Source: Diadophis punctatus similis (Eukaryota; Chordata; Lepidosauria; Squamata; Dipsadidae). Taken from it: DNA of 64,000 nucleotides. A program made the translations under genes and the position numbers. Shown in pieces: positions 9,539 to 22,525 of this stretch. Under the pieces are notes generated by a model. That model saw only the letters and a program-made list of their open reading frames with translations. It had not been told where the DNA came from and did not search any database. The stretch's first letter is position 1; every line of letters starts with the position of its first letter. The stretch spans positions 1,692,001 through 1,756,000 of the forward strand of contig JALIGW010000061.1 in NCBI GenBank assembly GCA_023053685.1, in the 5' to 3' direction.

Positions 9539-12286
9539 GAATTGAAACTACAATGCAGTGAGGTTTTTCTCCCAGATACTCACAGGTCTCAACCAAGAAC
9601 TCCACCCCCAGCTTCTGTGAATTCAAACTACAATGGAGTGAGGTTTTGTTCCCCCAGATACTCACAGGTCTCAGCCAAGAACTCCACCCCCAGCTTCTGT
9701 GAATTCAAACTACAATGGAGTGAGGTTTCCCCCCCAGATACTCACAGGTCTCAGCAAGGACCTCCACCCCCAGCTTTTGTGAATTCAAACTACAATGGAG
9801 TGAGGTTTTTCCCCCCAGATACTAACAAGTCTCAGCCAGGAACTCCACCCGCAGCTTCTGTGAATTCAAACTACAATGGAGTGAGGTTTCTTCCCCCAGA
9901 TACTCACAGGTCTCAGCCAGGAACTCCACCCCCAGTTTCTGTGAATTCAAACTACAATGGAGTGAGGTTTTTTTCCCAGATACTCACAGGTCTCAGCCAG
10001 GAACTCCACCCCCAGCTTCTGTGAATTCAAACTACAATGGAGTGAGGTTTTTTTTCCGAGATACTCACAGGTCTCAGCCAGGAACACCAACCCCAGCTTC
10101 TGTGAATTGAAAATACAATGCAGTGAGGTTTTTCCCCCCAGATACTCACAGGAATCAGCCAGGAACTCCACCCCCAGCTTCTGTGAATTCAAACTACAAT
10201 GCAGCGGGGTTTTTCCCCCCAGATACTCACAAGTCTCAGCCAGGAACTCCACCCGCAGCTTCTGTGAATTCAAACTACAATGGAGTGAGGTTTCTTCCCC
10301 CAGATACTCACAGGTCTCAGCCAGGAACTCCATTCCAGCTTCTGTGAATTCAAACTACAATGGAGTGAGGTTTTTACCCCCAGATACTAACAAGTCTCAG
10401 CCAGGAACTCCACCCGCAGCTTCTGTGAATTCAAACTACAATGGAGTGAGGTTTCTTCCCCCGGATACTCACAGGTCTCAGCCAGGAACTCCACGCCCAG
10501 CTTCTGTGAATTCAAACTACAATGTAGTGAGGTTTCTTCCCCCAGATACTCACAGGTCTCAGCCAGGAACTCCACCCCCAGCTTCTGTGAATTCAAACTA
10601 CAATGGAGTGAGGTTTGTTCCCCCAGATACTCACAGGTCTCAGCCAGGAACTCCACCCCCAGCTTCTGTGAATTCAAACTACAATGGAGTGAGGTTTTTT
10701 TCCCCAGATACAAACCTGTCTCAGCCAGGAACTCCACGCCAAGCTTCTGTGAATTCATACTGCAATGGAGTGAGGTTTTTTAACCCAGAAACTCACAAGT
10801 CTCAGCCAGGAACTCCACCCCCAGCTTCTGTGAATTCAAACAACAATGGAGTGAGGTTTCTTCCCCCAGATACTCACAGGTCTCAGCCAGGAACTCCACT
10901 CCAGCTTCTGTGAATTCAAACTACAATGGAGTGAGGTTTTTTCCCCCAGATACTAACAAGTCTCAGCCAGGAACTCCACCCGCAGCTTCTGTGAATTCAA
11001 ACTACAATGGAGTGAGGTTTCTTCCCCCAGATACTCACAGGTCTCAGCCAGGAACTCCACCCCCAGCTTCTGTAAATTCAAACTACAATGGAGTGAGGTT
11101 TTTTTCCCCAGATACTCACAGGTCTCAGCCAGGAACTCCACCCCCAGCTTCTGTGAATTCAAACTACAATGAAGTGAGGTTTTTTCCCCAGATACTCACA
11201 GGTCTCAGCCAGGAACTCCACGCCAAGCTTCTGTGAATTCATACTGCAATGGAGTGAGGTTTTTTAACCCAGAAACTCACAGGTCTCAGCCAGGAACTCC
11301 ACCCCCAGCTTCTGTGAATTCAAACTACAATGAAGTGAGGTTTTGTTCCCCCAGATACTCACAAGTCTCAGCCAGGAACTCCACCCCCAGCTTCTGTGAA
11401 TTCAAACTACAATGGAGTGAGGTTTCCTCCCCCAGATACTCACAGGTCTCAGCCAGGAACTGCACTCCAGCTTCTGTGAATTCAAACTACAATGGAGTGA
11501 GGTTTCTTCCCCCAGATACTCACAGGTCTCAGCCAGGAACTCCACGCCCAGCTTCTGTGAAATCAAACTACAATGTAGTGAGGTTTCTTCCCCCAGATAC
11601 TCACAGGTCTCAGCCAGGAACTCCACCCCCAGCTTCTGTGAATTCAAACTACAATGGAGTGAGGTTTTTTTCCCCAGATACACACCTGTCTCAACCAGGA
11701 ACTCCACCCCCAGCTTCTGTGAATTGAAACTACAATGCAGTGAGGTTTTTTTCCCAAATACTCACAGGTCTCAGCCAGGAACTCCACCTCCAGCTTCTGT
11801 GAATTCAAACTACAATGCAGCGAGGTTTTTCCCCCCAGATACTCACAAGTCTCACCCAGGAACTCTACCCCAGCTTCTGTGAATTCAAACTACAATGGAG
11901 TGAGGTTTCCCCCCCCCCAGATACTCACAGGTCTCAGCAAGGACCTCCACCCCCAGCTTCTGTGAATACAAACTACAATGCAGCGAGGTTTTTTCCCCCA
12001 GATACTCACAAGTGTCATCCAGGAACTCCACCCCCAGCTTCTTTGAATTCAAACTACAATGGAGTGAGGTTTTTTCCCCCAGATACTCACAAGTCTCACC
12101 CAGTAACTACACCAACAGCTTCTGTGAATTCAAACTACAATGGAGTGAGGTTTTGTCCCCCAGATACTCACACGTATCAGCCAGGAACTCCACCAACAGC
12201 TTCTGTAAATTCAAACTACAATGGAGTGAGGTTTTGTCCCCCAGATACTAACAAGTCTCAGCCAGGAACTCCACCCCAGCTTCTGT
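9539..12286 (+). repeat. Long HOR, extended form of about 34 monomers
   Basis: The first 13 monomers repeat the 15-mer order. The unit then follows the branch with AGATACAAACCTG, the HindIII-type CACGCCAAGC junctions, two TTTTTTAACCCAG units, GAAATC, GTAGTG and AGATACACACCTG. It matches 19,058-21,2xx at an offset of 9,519. Near 11,830-11,990 it differs by an inserted group with CCCAGGAACTCTACC, a tract of nine C, a GAATAC unit and AAGTGTCATCC. That explains its 2,748 bp against 2,504 bp downstream. Confidence 0.82.
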
Positions 12287-13169
12287 GAATTGAAACTACA
12301 ATGCAGTGAGGTTTTTCTCCCAGATACTCACAGGTCTCAACCAAGAACTCCACCCCCAGCTTCTGTGAATTCAAACTACAATGGAGTGAGGTTTTGTTCC
12401 CCCAGATACTCACAGGTCTCAGCCAAGAACTCCACCCCCAGCTTCTGTGAATTCAAACTACAATGGAGTGAGGTTTCCCCCCCAGATACTCACAGGTCTC
12501 AGCAAGGACCTCCACCCCCAGTTTTTGTGAATTCAAACTACAATGGAGTGAGGTTTTCCCCCGATACTCACAGGTCTCAGCCAGGAACTCCACCCCCAGC
12601 TTTTGTGAATTCAAACTACAATGGAGTGAGGTTCCCCCCCCCCGATACTCACAGGTCTCAGCCAGGAACTCCACCCCCAGCTTCTGTGAAATCAAACTAC
12701 AATGGAGTGAGGTTTTTTCCCCAGATACTCACAGGTCTCAACCAGGAACTCCACCCCCAGCTTCTGTGAATTGAAACTACAATGCAGTGAGGTTTTTTCC
12801 CAGATACTCACAGGTCTCAGCCAGGAACTCCACCTCCAGCTTCTGTGAATTCAAACTACAATGCAGCGAGGTTTTTCCCCCCAGATACTCACAAGTGTCA
12901 TCCAGGAACTCCACCCCCAGCTTCTCTGAATTCAAACTACAATGGAGTGAGGTTTTTTCCCCCAGATACTCACAAGTCTCACCCAGTAACTACACCAACA
13001 GCTTCTGTGAATTCAAACTACAATGGAGTGAGGTTTTGTCCCCCAGATACTCACACGTCTCAGCCAGGAACTCCACCAACAGCTTCTGTGAATTCAAACT
13101 ACAATGGAGTGAGGTTTTGTCCCCCAGATACTAACAAGTCTCAGCCAGGAACTCCACCCCAGCTTCTGT
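12287..13169 (+). repeat. 11-monomer HOR, 883 bp
   Basis: HOR-start monomer, TTTTGTTCCCCC, TTTCCCCCCC, TTTTCCCCCGATAC, a long C-run unit with CCCGATAC, GAAATC, GAATTG with CACCTCCAG, CAGCG with AAGTGTCATCC, a CCCAGTAACTACACC unit and two TTTTGTCCCCC units. It is 81 bp shorter than the 964-bp units downstream, which carry one extra GAAATC monomer. A new HOR start follows at 13,170. Confidence 0.85.
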
Positions 13170-15671
13170 GAATTGAAACTACAATGCAGTGAGGTTTTTC
13201 TCCCAGATACTCACAGGTCTCAACCAAGAACTCCACCCCCAGTTTCTGTGAATTCAAACTACAATGGAGTGAGGTTTTGTTCCCCCAGATACTCACAGGT
13301 CTCAGCCAAGAACTCCACCCCCAGCTTCTGTGAATTCAAACTACAATGGAGTGAGGTTTCCCCCCCAGATACTCACAGGTCTCAGCAAGGACCTCCACCC
13401 CCAGCTTTTGTGAATTCAAACTACAATGGAGTGAGGTTTTCCCCCGATACTCACAGGTCTCAGCAAGGAACTCCACCCCCAGCTTTTGTGAATTCAAACT
13501 ACAATGGAGTGAGGTTCCCCCCCCCCCGATACTCACAGGTCTCAGCCAGGAACTCCACCCCCAGCTTCTGTGAAATCAAACTACAATGGAGTGAGGTTTT
13601 TTTCCCAGATACTCACAGGTCTCAGCCAGGAACTCCACCCCCAGCTTCTGTGAATTGAAACTACAGTGCAGTGAGGTTGTGTTCCCCCAGATACTCACGG
13701 GTCTCAGCCAAGAACTCCATGGCCAGCTTCTGTGAATTCAAACTACAATGGAGTGAGGTTTGTTCCCCCAGATACTCACAGGTATCAGCCAGGAACTCCA
13801 CCCCCAGCTTCTGTGAATTCAAACTACAATGGAGTGAGGTTTTTTTCCCCAGATACAAACCTGTCTCAGCCAGGAACTCCACCCCCAGCTTCTTTGAATT
13901 GAAACAACAATGCAGTGAGGTTCCCCCCCCCCAGATACTCACAGATCTCAGCAAGGACCTCCACCCCCAGCTTTTGTGAATTTAAACTACAATGGAGTGA
14001 GGTTTCTTCCCCCAGATACTCACAGGTCTCAGCCAGGAACTCCACTCCAGCTTCTGTGAATTCAAACTACAATGGAGTGAGGTTTTTCCCCCCAGATACT
14101 AACAAGTCTCAGCCAGGAACTCCACCCGCAGCTTCTGTGAATTCAAACTACAATGGAGTGAGGTTTCTTCCCCCAGATACTCACAGGTCTCAGCCAGGAA
14201 CTCCACCCCCAGTTTCTGTGAATTCAAACTACAATGGAGTGAGGTTTTTTTCCCAGATACTCACAGGTCTCAGCCAGGAACTCCACCCCCAGCTTCTGTG
14301 AATTCAAACTACAATGGAGTGAGGTTTTTTTTCCGAGATACTCACAGGTCTCAGCCAGGAACACCAACCCCAGCTTCTGTGAATTGAAAATACAATGCAG
14401 TGAGGTTATTCCCCCCAGATACTCACAGGAATCAGCCAGGAACTCCACCCCCAGCTTCTGTGAATTCAAACTACAATGCAGCGGGGTTTTTCCCCCCAGA
14501 TACTCACAAGTCTCAGCCAGGAACTCCACGCCAAGCTTCTGTGAATTCATATTGCAATGGAGTGAGGTTTTTTAACCCAGAAACTCACAAGTCTCAGCCA
14601 GAAACTCCACCCCCAGCTTCTGTGAATTCAAACGACAATGGAGTGAGGTTTCTTCCCCCAGATACTCACAGGTCTCAGCCAGGAACTCCACTCCAGCTTC
14701 TGTGAATTCAAACTACAATGGAGTGAGGTTTTTTCCCCCAGATACTAACAAGTCTCAGCCAGGAACTCCACCCACAGCTTCTGTGAATTCAAACTACAAT
14801 GGAGTGAGGTTTCTTCCCCCAGATACTCACAGGTCTCAGCCAGGAACTCCACCCCCAGCTTCTGTAAATTCAAACTACAATGGAGTGAGGTTTTTTTCCC
14901 CAGATACTCACAGGTCTCAGCCAGGAACTCCACCCCCAGCTTCTGTGAATTCAAACTACAATGAAGTGAGGTTTTTTCCCCAGATACTCACAGGTCTCAG
15001 CCAGGAACTCCACCCCCAGCTTCTGTGAATTCAAACTACAATGGAGTGAGGTTTCTTCCCCCAGATACTCACAGGTCTCAGCCAGGAACTCCACGCCCAG
15101 CTTCTGTGAAATCAAACTACAATGTAGTGAGGTTCCCCCCCCCCGATACTCACAGGTCTCAGCCAGGAACTCCACCCCCAGCTTCTGTGAAATAAAACTA
15201 CAATGGAGTGAGGTTTTTTCCCCAGATACTCACAGGTCTCAACCAGGAACTCCACCCCCAGCTTCTGTGACTTGAAACTACAATGCAGTGAGGTTTTTTT
15301 CCCAGATACTCACAGGTCTCAGCCAGGAACTCCACCTCCAGCTTCTGTGAATTCAAACTACAATGCAGCGAGGTTTTTCCCCCCAGATACTCACAAGTGT
15401 CATCCAGGAACTCCACCCCCAGCTTCTTTGAATTCAAACTACAATGGAGTGAGGTTTTTTCCCCCAGATACTAACAAGTCTCACCCAGTAACTACACCAA
15501 CAGCTTCTGTGAATTCAAACTACAATGGAGTGAGGTTTTGTCCCCCAGATACTCACACGTCTCAGCCAGGAACTCCACCAACAGCTTCTGTGAATTCAAA
15601 CTACAATGGAGTGAGGTTTTGTCCCCCAGATACTAACAAGTCTCAGCCAGGAACTCCACCCCAGCTTCTGT
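13170..15671 (+). repeat. Composite HOR, 2,502 bp
   Basis: Opens like the 11-mer and passes through the NcoI monomer (13,717) and the AGATACAAACCTG and GAATTT units. It then enters the 15-mer series at its CTAACAAG monomer, leaves it after CAGCGGGG, and continues along the TTTTTTAACCCAG branch. Private variants include GTGAAATAAAAC near 15,190, where GAAATA replaces GAAATC, and GTGACTTG near 15,268. These make it a mosaic of the three HOR types rather than a clean copy of one. Confidence 0.75.
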
Positions 15672-17846
15672 GAATTGAAACTACAATGTAGTGAGGTTTT
15701 TCTCCCAGATACTCACAGGTCTCAACCAAGAACTCCACCCCCAGCTTCTGTGAATTCAAACTACAATGGAGTGAGGTTTTGTTCCCCCAGATACTCACAG
15801 GTCTCAGCCAAGAACTCCACCCCCAGCTTCTGTGAATTCAAACTACAATGGAGTGAGGTTTCCCCCCCAGATACTCACAGGTCTCAGCAAGGACCTCCAC
15901 CCCCAGCTTTTGTGAATTCAAACTACAATGGAGTGAGGTTTTCCCCCGATACTCACAGGTCTCAGCCAGGAACTCCACCCCCAGCTTTTGTGAATTCAAA
16001 CTACAATGGAGTGAGGTTCCCCCCCGATACTCACAGGTCTCAGCCAGGAACTCCACCCCCAGCTTCTGTGAAATCAAACTACAATGGAGTGAGGTTTTTT
16101 TCCCAGATACTCACAGGTCTCAGCCAGGAACTCCACCCCCAGCTTCTGTGAATTGAAACTACAATGCAGTGAGGTTTTGTTCCCCCAGATACTCACGAGT
16201 CTCAGCCAAGAACTCCATGGCCAGCTTCTGTGAATTCAAACTACAATGGAGTGAGGTTTGTTCCCCCAGATACTCACAGGTATCAGCCAGGTACTCCACC
16301 CCAGCTTCTGTGAATTGAAACTACAATGCAGTGAGGTTTCTTCCCCCAGACACTCACAGGTCTCAGCCAGGAACTCCACGCCCAGCTTCTGTGAATTCAA
16401 ACTACAATGTAGTGAGGTTTGTTCCCCCAGATACTCACAGGTCTCAGCCAGGAACTCCACCCCCAGCTTCTGTGAATTCAAACTACAATGGAGTGAGGTT
16501 TTTTTCCCCAGATACAAACCTGTCTCAGCCAGGAACTCCACGCCAAGCTTCTGTGAATTCATACTGCAATGGAGTGAGGTTTTTTAACCCAGAAACTCAC
16601 AAGTCTCAGCCAGGAACTCCACCCCCAGCTTCTGTGAATTCAAACAACAATGGAGTGAGGTTTCTTCCCCCAGATACTCACAGGTCTCAGCCAGGAACTC
16701 CACTCCAGCTTCTGTGAATTCAAACTACAATGGAGTGAGGTTTTTTCCCCCAGATACTAACAAGTCTCAGCCAAGAACTCCACCCGCAGCTTCTGTGAAT
16801 TCAAACTACAATGGAGTGAGGTTTCTTCCCCCAGATACTCACAGGTCTCAGCCAGGAACTCCACCCCCAGCTTCTGTAAATTCAAACTACAATGGAGTGA
16901 GGTTTTTTTCCCCAGATACTCACAGGTCTCAGCCAGGAACTCCACCCCCAGCTTCTGTGAATTCAAACTACAATGAAGTGAGGTTTTTTCCCCAGATACT
17001 CACAGGTCTCAGCCAGGAACTCCACGCCAAGCTTCTGTGAATTCATACTGCAATGGAGTGAGGTTTTTTAACCCAGAAACTCACAGGTCTCAGCCAGGAA
17101 CTCCACCCCCAGCTTCTGTGAATTCAAACTACAATGAAGTGAGGTTTTGTTCCCCCAGATACTCACAAGTCTCAGCCAGGAACTCCACCCCCAGCTTCTG
17201 TGAATTCAAACTACAATGGAGTGAGGTTTCCTCCCCCAGATACTCACAGGTCTCAGCCAGGAACTGCACTCCAGCTTCTGTGAATTCAAACTACAATGGA
17301 GTGAGGTTTCTTCCCCCAGATACTCACAGGTCTCAGCCAGGAACTCCACGCCCAGCTTCTGTGAAATCAAACTACAATGTAGTGAGGTTTCTTCCCCCAG
17401 ATACTCACAGGTCTCAGCCAGGAACTCCACCCCCAGCTTCTGTGAATTCAAACTACAATGGAGTGAGGTTTTTTTCCCCAGATACACACCTGTCTCAACC
17501 AGGAACTCCACCCCCAGCTTCTGTGAATTGAAACTACAATGCAGTGAGGTTTTTTTCCCAGATACTCACAGGTCTCAGCCAGGAACTCCACCTCCAGCTT
17601 CTGTGAATTCAAACTACAATGCAGCGAGGTTTTTCCCCCCAGATACTCACAAGTCTCACCCAGTAACTACACCAACAGCTTCTGTGAATTCAAACTACAA
17701 TGGAGTGAGGTTTTGTCCCCCAGATACTCACACGTCTCAGCCAGGAACTCCACCAACAGCTTCTGTGAATTCAAACTACAATGGAGTGAGGTTTTGTCCC
17801 CCAGATACTAACAAGTCTCAGCCAGGAACTCCACCCCAGCTTCTGT
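15672..17846 (+). repeat. Composite HOR, 2,175 bp
   Basis: Starts with the C-rich series, including the NcoI monomer (16,215), and joins the long-HOR branch at AGATACAAACCTG/CACGCCAAGC near 16,510. It then runs to the 15-mer start at 17,847. From about 16,710 to 17,260 it matches 10,910-11,460 at a constant offset of 5,804 bp. Confidence 0.8.
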
Positions 17847-19057
17847 GAATTGAAACTACAATGCAGTGTGGTTTTTCTCCCAGATACTCACAGGTCTCAA
17901 CCAAGAACTCCACCCCCAGCTTCTGTGAATTCAAACTACAATGGAGTGAGGTTTTGTTCCCCCAGATACTCACAGGTCTCAGCCAAGAACTCCACCCCCA
18001 GCTTCTGTGAATTCAAACTACAATGGAGTGAGGTTTCCCCCCCAGATACTCACAGGTCTCAGCAAGGACCTCCACCCCCAGCTTTTGTGAATTCAAACTA
18101 CAATGGAGTGAGGTTTTTCCCCCCAGATACTAACAAGTCTCAGCCAGGAACTCCACCCGCAGCTTCTGTGAATTCAAACTACAATGGAGTGAGGTTTCTT
18201 CCCCCAGATACTCACAGGTCTCAGCCAGGAACTCCACCCCCAGTTTCTGTGAATTCAAACTACAATGGAGTGAGGTTTTTTTCCCAGATACTCACAGGTC
18301 TCAGCCAGGAACTCCACCCCCAGCTTCTGTGAATTCAAACTACAATGGAGTGAGGTTTTTTTTCCGAGATACTCACAGGTCTCAGCCAGGAACACCAACC
18401 CCAGCTTCTCTGAATTGAAAATACAATGCAGTGAGGTTTTTCCCCCCAGATACTCACAGGAATCAGCCAGGAACTCCACCCCCAGCTTCTGTGAATTCAA
18501 ACTACAATGCAGCGGGGTTTTTCCCCCCAGATACTCACAAGTCTCAGCCAGGAACTCCACCCGCAGCTTCTGTGAATTCAAACTACAATGGAGTGAGGTT
18601 TCTTCCCCCAGATACTCACAGGTCTCAGCCAGGAACTCCATTCCAGCTTCTGTGAATTCAAACTACAATGGAGTGAGGTTTTTACCCCCAGATACTAACA
18701 AGTCTCAGCCAGGAACTCCACCCGCAGCTTCTGTGAATTCAAACTACAATGGAGTGAGGTTTCTTCCCCCGGATACTCACAGGTCTCAGCCAGGAACTCC
18801 ACCCCCAGCTTCTGTGAATTCAAACTACAATGTAGTGAGGTTTCTTCCCCCAGATACTCACAGGTCTCAGCCAGGAACTCCACCCCCAGCTTCTGTGAAT
18901 TCAAACTACAATGGAGTGAGGTTTTGTCCCCCAGATACTCACACGTCTCAGCCAGGAACTCCACCAACAGCTTCTGTGAATTCAAACTACAATGGAGTGA
19001 GGTTTTGTCCCCCAGATACTAACAAGTCTCAGCCAGGAACTCCACCCCAGCTTCTGT
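17847..19057 (+). repeat. 15-monomer HOR, 1,211 bp, copy 3
   Basis: Same order and length as the copies at 738 and 8,328. Private variants include GCAGTGTGG in its first monomer, CTTCTCTGAATTG near 18,405 and CACCCCCAG in place of CACGCCCAG near 18,802. The left edge of the 9,518-bp duplication lies inside this copy at 18,564, so only its last six or so monomers were duplicated. Confidence 0.92.
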
Positions 19058-21561
19058 GAATTGAAACTACAATGCAGTGAGGTTTTTCTCCCAGATACTC
19101 ACAGGTCTCAACCAAGAACTCCACCCCCAGCTTCTGTGAATTCAAACTACAATGGAGTGAGGTTTTGTTCCCCCAGATACTCACAGGTCTCAGCCAAGAA
19201 CTCCACCCCCAGCTTCTGTGAATTCAAACTACAATGGAGTGAGGTTTCCCCCCCAGATACTCACAGGTCTCAGCAAGGACCTCCACCCCCAGCTTTTGTG
19301 AATTCAAACTACAATGGAGTGAGGTTTTTCCCCCCAGATACTAACAAGTCTCAGCCAGGAACTCCACCCGCAGCTTCTGTGAATTCAAACTACAATGGAG
19401 TGAGGTTTCTTCCCCCAGATACTCACAGGTCTCAGCCAGGAACTCCACCCCCAGTTTCTGTGAATTCAAACTACAATGGAGTGAGGTTTTTTTCCCAGAT
19501 ACTCACAGGTCTCAGCCAGGAACTCCACCCCCACCTTCTGTGAATTCAAACTACAATGGAGTGAGGTTTTTTTTCCGAGATACTCACAGGTCTCAGCCAG
19601 GAACACCAACCCCAGCTTCTGTGAATTGAAAATACAATGCAGTGAGGTTTTTCCCCCCAGATACTCACAGGAATCAGCCAGGAACTCCACCCCCAGCTTC
19701 TGTGAATTCAAACTACAATGCAGCGGGGTTTTTCCCCCCAGATACTCACAAGTCTCAGCCAGGAACTCCACCCGCAGCTTCTGTGAATTCAAACTACAAT
19801 GGAGTGAGGTTTCTTCCCCCAGATACTCACAGGTCTCAGCCAGGAACTCCATTCGAGCTTCTGTGAATTCAAACTACAATGGAGTGAGGTTTTTACCCCC
19901 AGATACTAACAAGTCTCAGCCAGGAACTCCACCCGCAGCTTCTGTGAATTCAAACTACAATGGAGTGAGGTTTCTTCCCCCGGATACTCACAGGTCTCAG
20001 CCAGGAACTCCACGCCCAGCTTCTGTGAATTCAAACTACAATGTAGTGAGGTTTCTTCCCCCAGATACTCACAGGTCTCAGCCAGGAACTCCACCCCCAG
20101 CGTCTGTGAATTCAAACTACAATGGAGTGAGGTTTGTTCCCCCAGATACTCACAGGTCTCAGCCAGGAACTCCACCCCCAGCTTCTGTGAATTCAAACTA
20201 CAATGGAGTGAGGTTTTTTTCCCCAGATACAAACCTGTCTCAGCCAGGAACTCCACGCCAAGCTTCTGTGAATTCATACTGCAATGGAGTGAGGTTTTTT
20301 AACCCAGAAACTCACAAGTCTCAGCCAGGAACTCCACCCCCAGCTTCTGTGAATTCAAACAACAATGGAGTGAGGTTTCTTCCCCCAGATACTCACAGGT
20401 CTCAGCCAGGAACTCCACTCCAGCTTCTGTGAATTCAAACTACAATGGAGTGAGGTTTTTTCCCCCAGATACTAACAAGTCTCAGCCAGGAACTCCACCC
20501 GCAGCTTCTGTGAATTCAAACTACAATGGAGTGAGGTTTCTTCCCCCAGATTCTCACAGGTCTCAGCCAGGAACTCCACCCCCAGCTTCTGTAAATTCAA
20601 ACTACAATGGAGTGAGGTTTTTTTCCCCAGATACTCACAGGTCTCAGCCAGGAACTCCACCCCCAGCTTCTGTGAATTCAAACTACAATGAAGTGAGGTT
20701 TTTTCCCCAGATACTCACAGGTCTCAGCCAGGAACTCCACGCCAAGCTTCTGTGAATTCATACTGCAATGGAGTGAGGTTTTTTAACCCAGAAACTCACA
20801 GGTCTCAGCCAGGAACTCCACCCCCAGCTTCTGTGAATTCAAACTACAATGAAGTGAGGTTTTGTTCCCCCAGATGCTCACAAGTCTCAGCCAGGAACTC
20901 CACCCCCAGCTTCTGTGAATTCAAACTACAATGGAGTGAGGTTTCCTCCCCCAGATACTCACAGGTCTCAGCCAGGAACTGCACTCCAGCTTCTGTGAAT
21001 TCAAACTACAATGGAGTGAGGTTTCTTCCCCCAGATACTCACAGGTCTCAGCCAGGAACTCCACGCCCAGCTTCTGTGAAATCAAACTACAATGTAGTGA
21101 GGTTTCTTCCCCCAGATACTCACAGGTCTCAGCCAGGAACTCCACCCCCAGCTTCTGTGAATTCCAACTACAATGGAGTGAGGTTTTTTTCCCCAGATAC
21201 ACACCTGTCTCAACCAGGAACTCCACCCCCAGCTTCTGTGAATTGAAACTACAATGCAGTGAGGTTTTTTTCCCAGATACTCACAGGTCTCAGCCAGGAA
21301 CTCCACCTCCAGCTTCTGTGAATTCAAACTACAATGCAGCGAGGTTTTTCCCCCCAGATACTCACAAGTCTCACCCAGTAACTACACCAACAGCTTCTGT
21401 GAATTCAAACTACAATGGAGTGAGGTTTTGTCCCCCAGATACTCACACGTCTCAGCCAGGAACTCCACCAACAGCTTCTGTGAATTCAAACTACAATGGA
21501 GTGAGGTTTTGTCCCCCAGATACTAACAAGTCTCAGCCAGGAACTCCACCCCAGCTTCTGT
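19058..21561 (+). repeat. Long HOR, 31 monomers, 2,504 bp
   Basis: Monomers 1-13 follow the 15-mer order. The branch then adds eighteen units: TTTGTTCCCCC; AGATACAAACCTG with a HindIII-type junction; TTTTTTAACCCAG with AAGTC; GAATTCAAACAAC; a CTAACAAG unit; TTTCTTCCCCC; GTAAATTC; GAAGTG with a HindIII-type junction; TTTTTTAACCCAG with AGGTC; GAAGTG with TTTTGTTCCCCC; TTTCCTCCCCC; GAAATC; GTAGTG; AGATACACACCTG; GAATTG/CAGTG; CAGCG with GTAACTACACC; and two TTTTGTCCCCC units. Thirty-one times 81 is 2,511, seven bases more than observed. Confidence 0.88.
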
Positions 21562-22525
21562 GAATTGAAAATACAATGCAGTGAGGTTTTTCTCCCAGAT
21601 ACTCACAGGTCTCAACCAAGAACTCCACCCCCAGCTTCTGTGAATTCAAACTACAATGGAGTGAGGTTTTGTTCCCCCAGATACTCACAGGTCTCAGCCA
21701 AGAACTCCACCCCCAGCTTCTGTGAATTCAAACTACAATTGAGTGAGGTTTCCCCCCCAGATACTCACAGGTCTCAGCAAGGACCTCCACCCCCAGCTTT
21801 TGTGAATTCAAACTACAATGGAGTGAGGTTTTCCCCCGATACTCACAGGTCTCAGCCAGTTACTCCACCCCCAGCTTTTGTGAATTCAAACTACAATGGA
21901 GTGAGGTTCCCCCCCCCCGATACTCACAGGTCTCAGCCAGGAACTCCACCCCCAGCTTCTGTGAAATCAAACTACAATGGAGTGAGGTTTTTTCCCAGAT
22001 ACTCACAGGTCTCAGCCAGGAACTCCACCCCCAGCTTCTGTGAAATCAAACTACAATGGAGTGAGGTTTTTTTCCCAGATACCCACAGGTCTCAACCAGG
22101 AACTCCACCCCCAGCTTCTGTGAATTGAAACTACAATGCAGTGAGGTTTTTTTCCCCAGATACTCACAGGTCTCAGCCAGGAACTCCACCTCCAGCTTCT
22201 GTGAATTCAAACTACAATGCAGCGAGGTTTTTCCCCCCAGATACTCACAAGTGTCATCCAGGAACTCCACCCCCAGCTTCTTTGAATTCAAACTACAATG
22301 GAGTGAGGTTTTTTCCCCCAGATACTCACAAGTCTCACCCAGTAACTACACCAACAGCTTCTGTGAATTCAAACTACAATGGAGTGAGGTTTTGTCCCCC
22401 AGATACTCACACGTCTCAGCCAGGAACTCCACCAACAGCTTCTGTGAATTCAAACTACAATGGAGTGAGGTTTTGTCCCCCAGATACTAACAAATCTTAG
22501 CCAGGAACTCCACCCCAGCTTCTGT
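21562..22525 (+). repeat. 12-monomer HOR, 964 bp
   Basis: HOR-start monomer (here GAATTGAAAATAC), TTTTGTTCCCCC, TTTCCCCCCC, TTTTCCCCCGATAC, a long C-run unit, two GAAATC units, GAATTG/CAGTG, CAGCG with AAGTGTCATCC, a CCCAGTAACTACACC unit and two TTTTGTCCCCC units. Its second TTTTGTCCCCC unit carries AAATCTTAGCC. A second HOR start follows at 22,526 with CTCAATCAAGAAC, AAGAAATCC and CACAGTTCT, which marks a different subtype. Confidence 0.85.
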
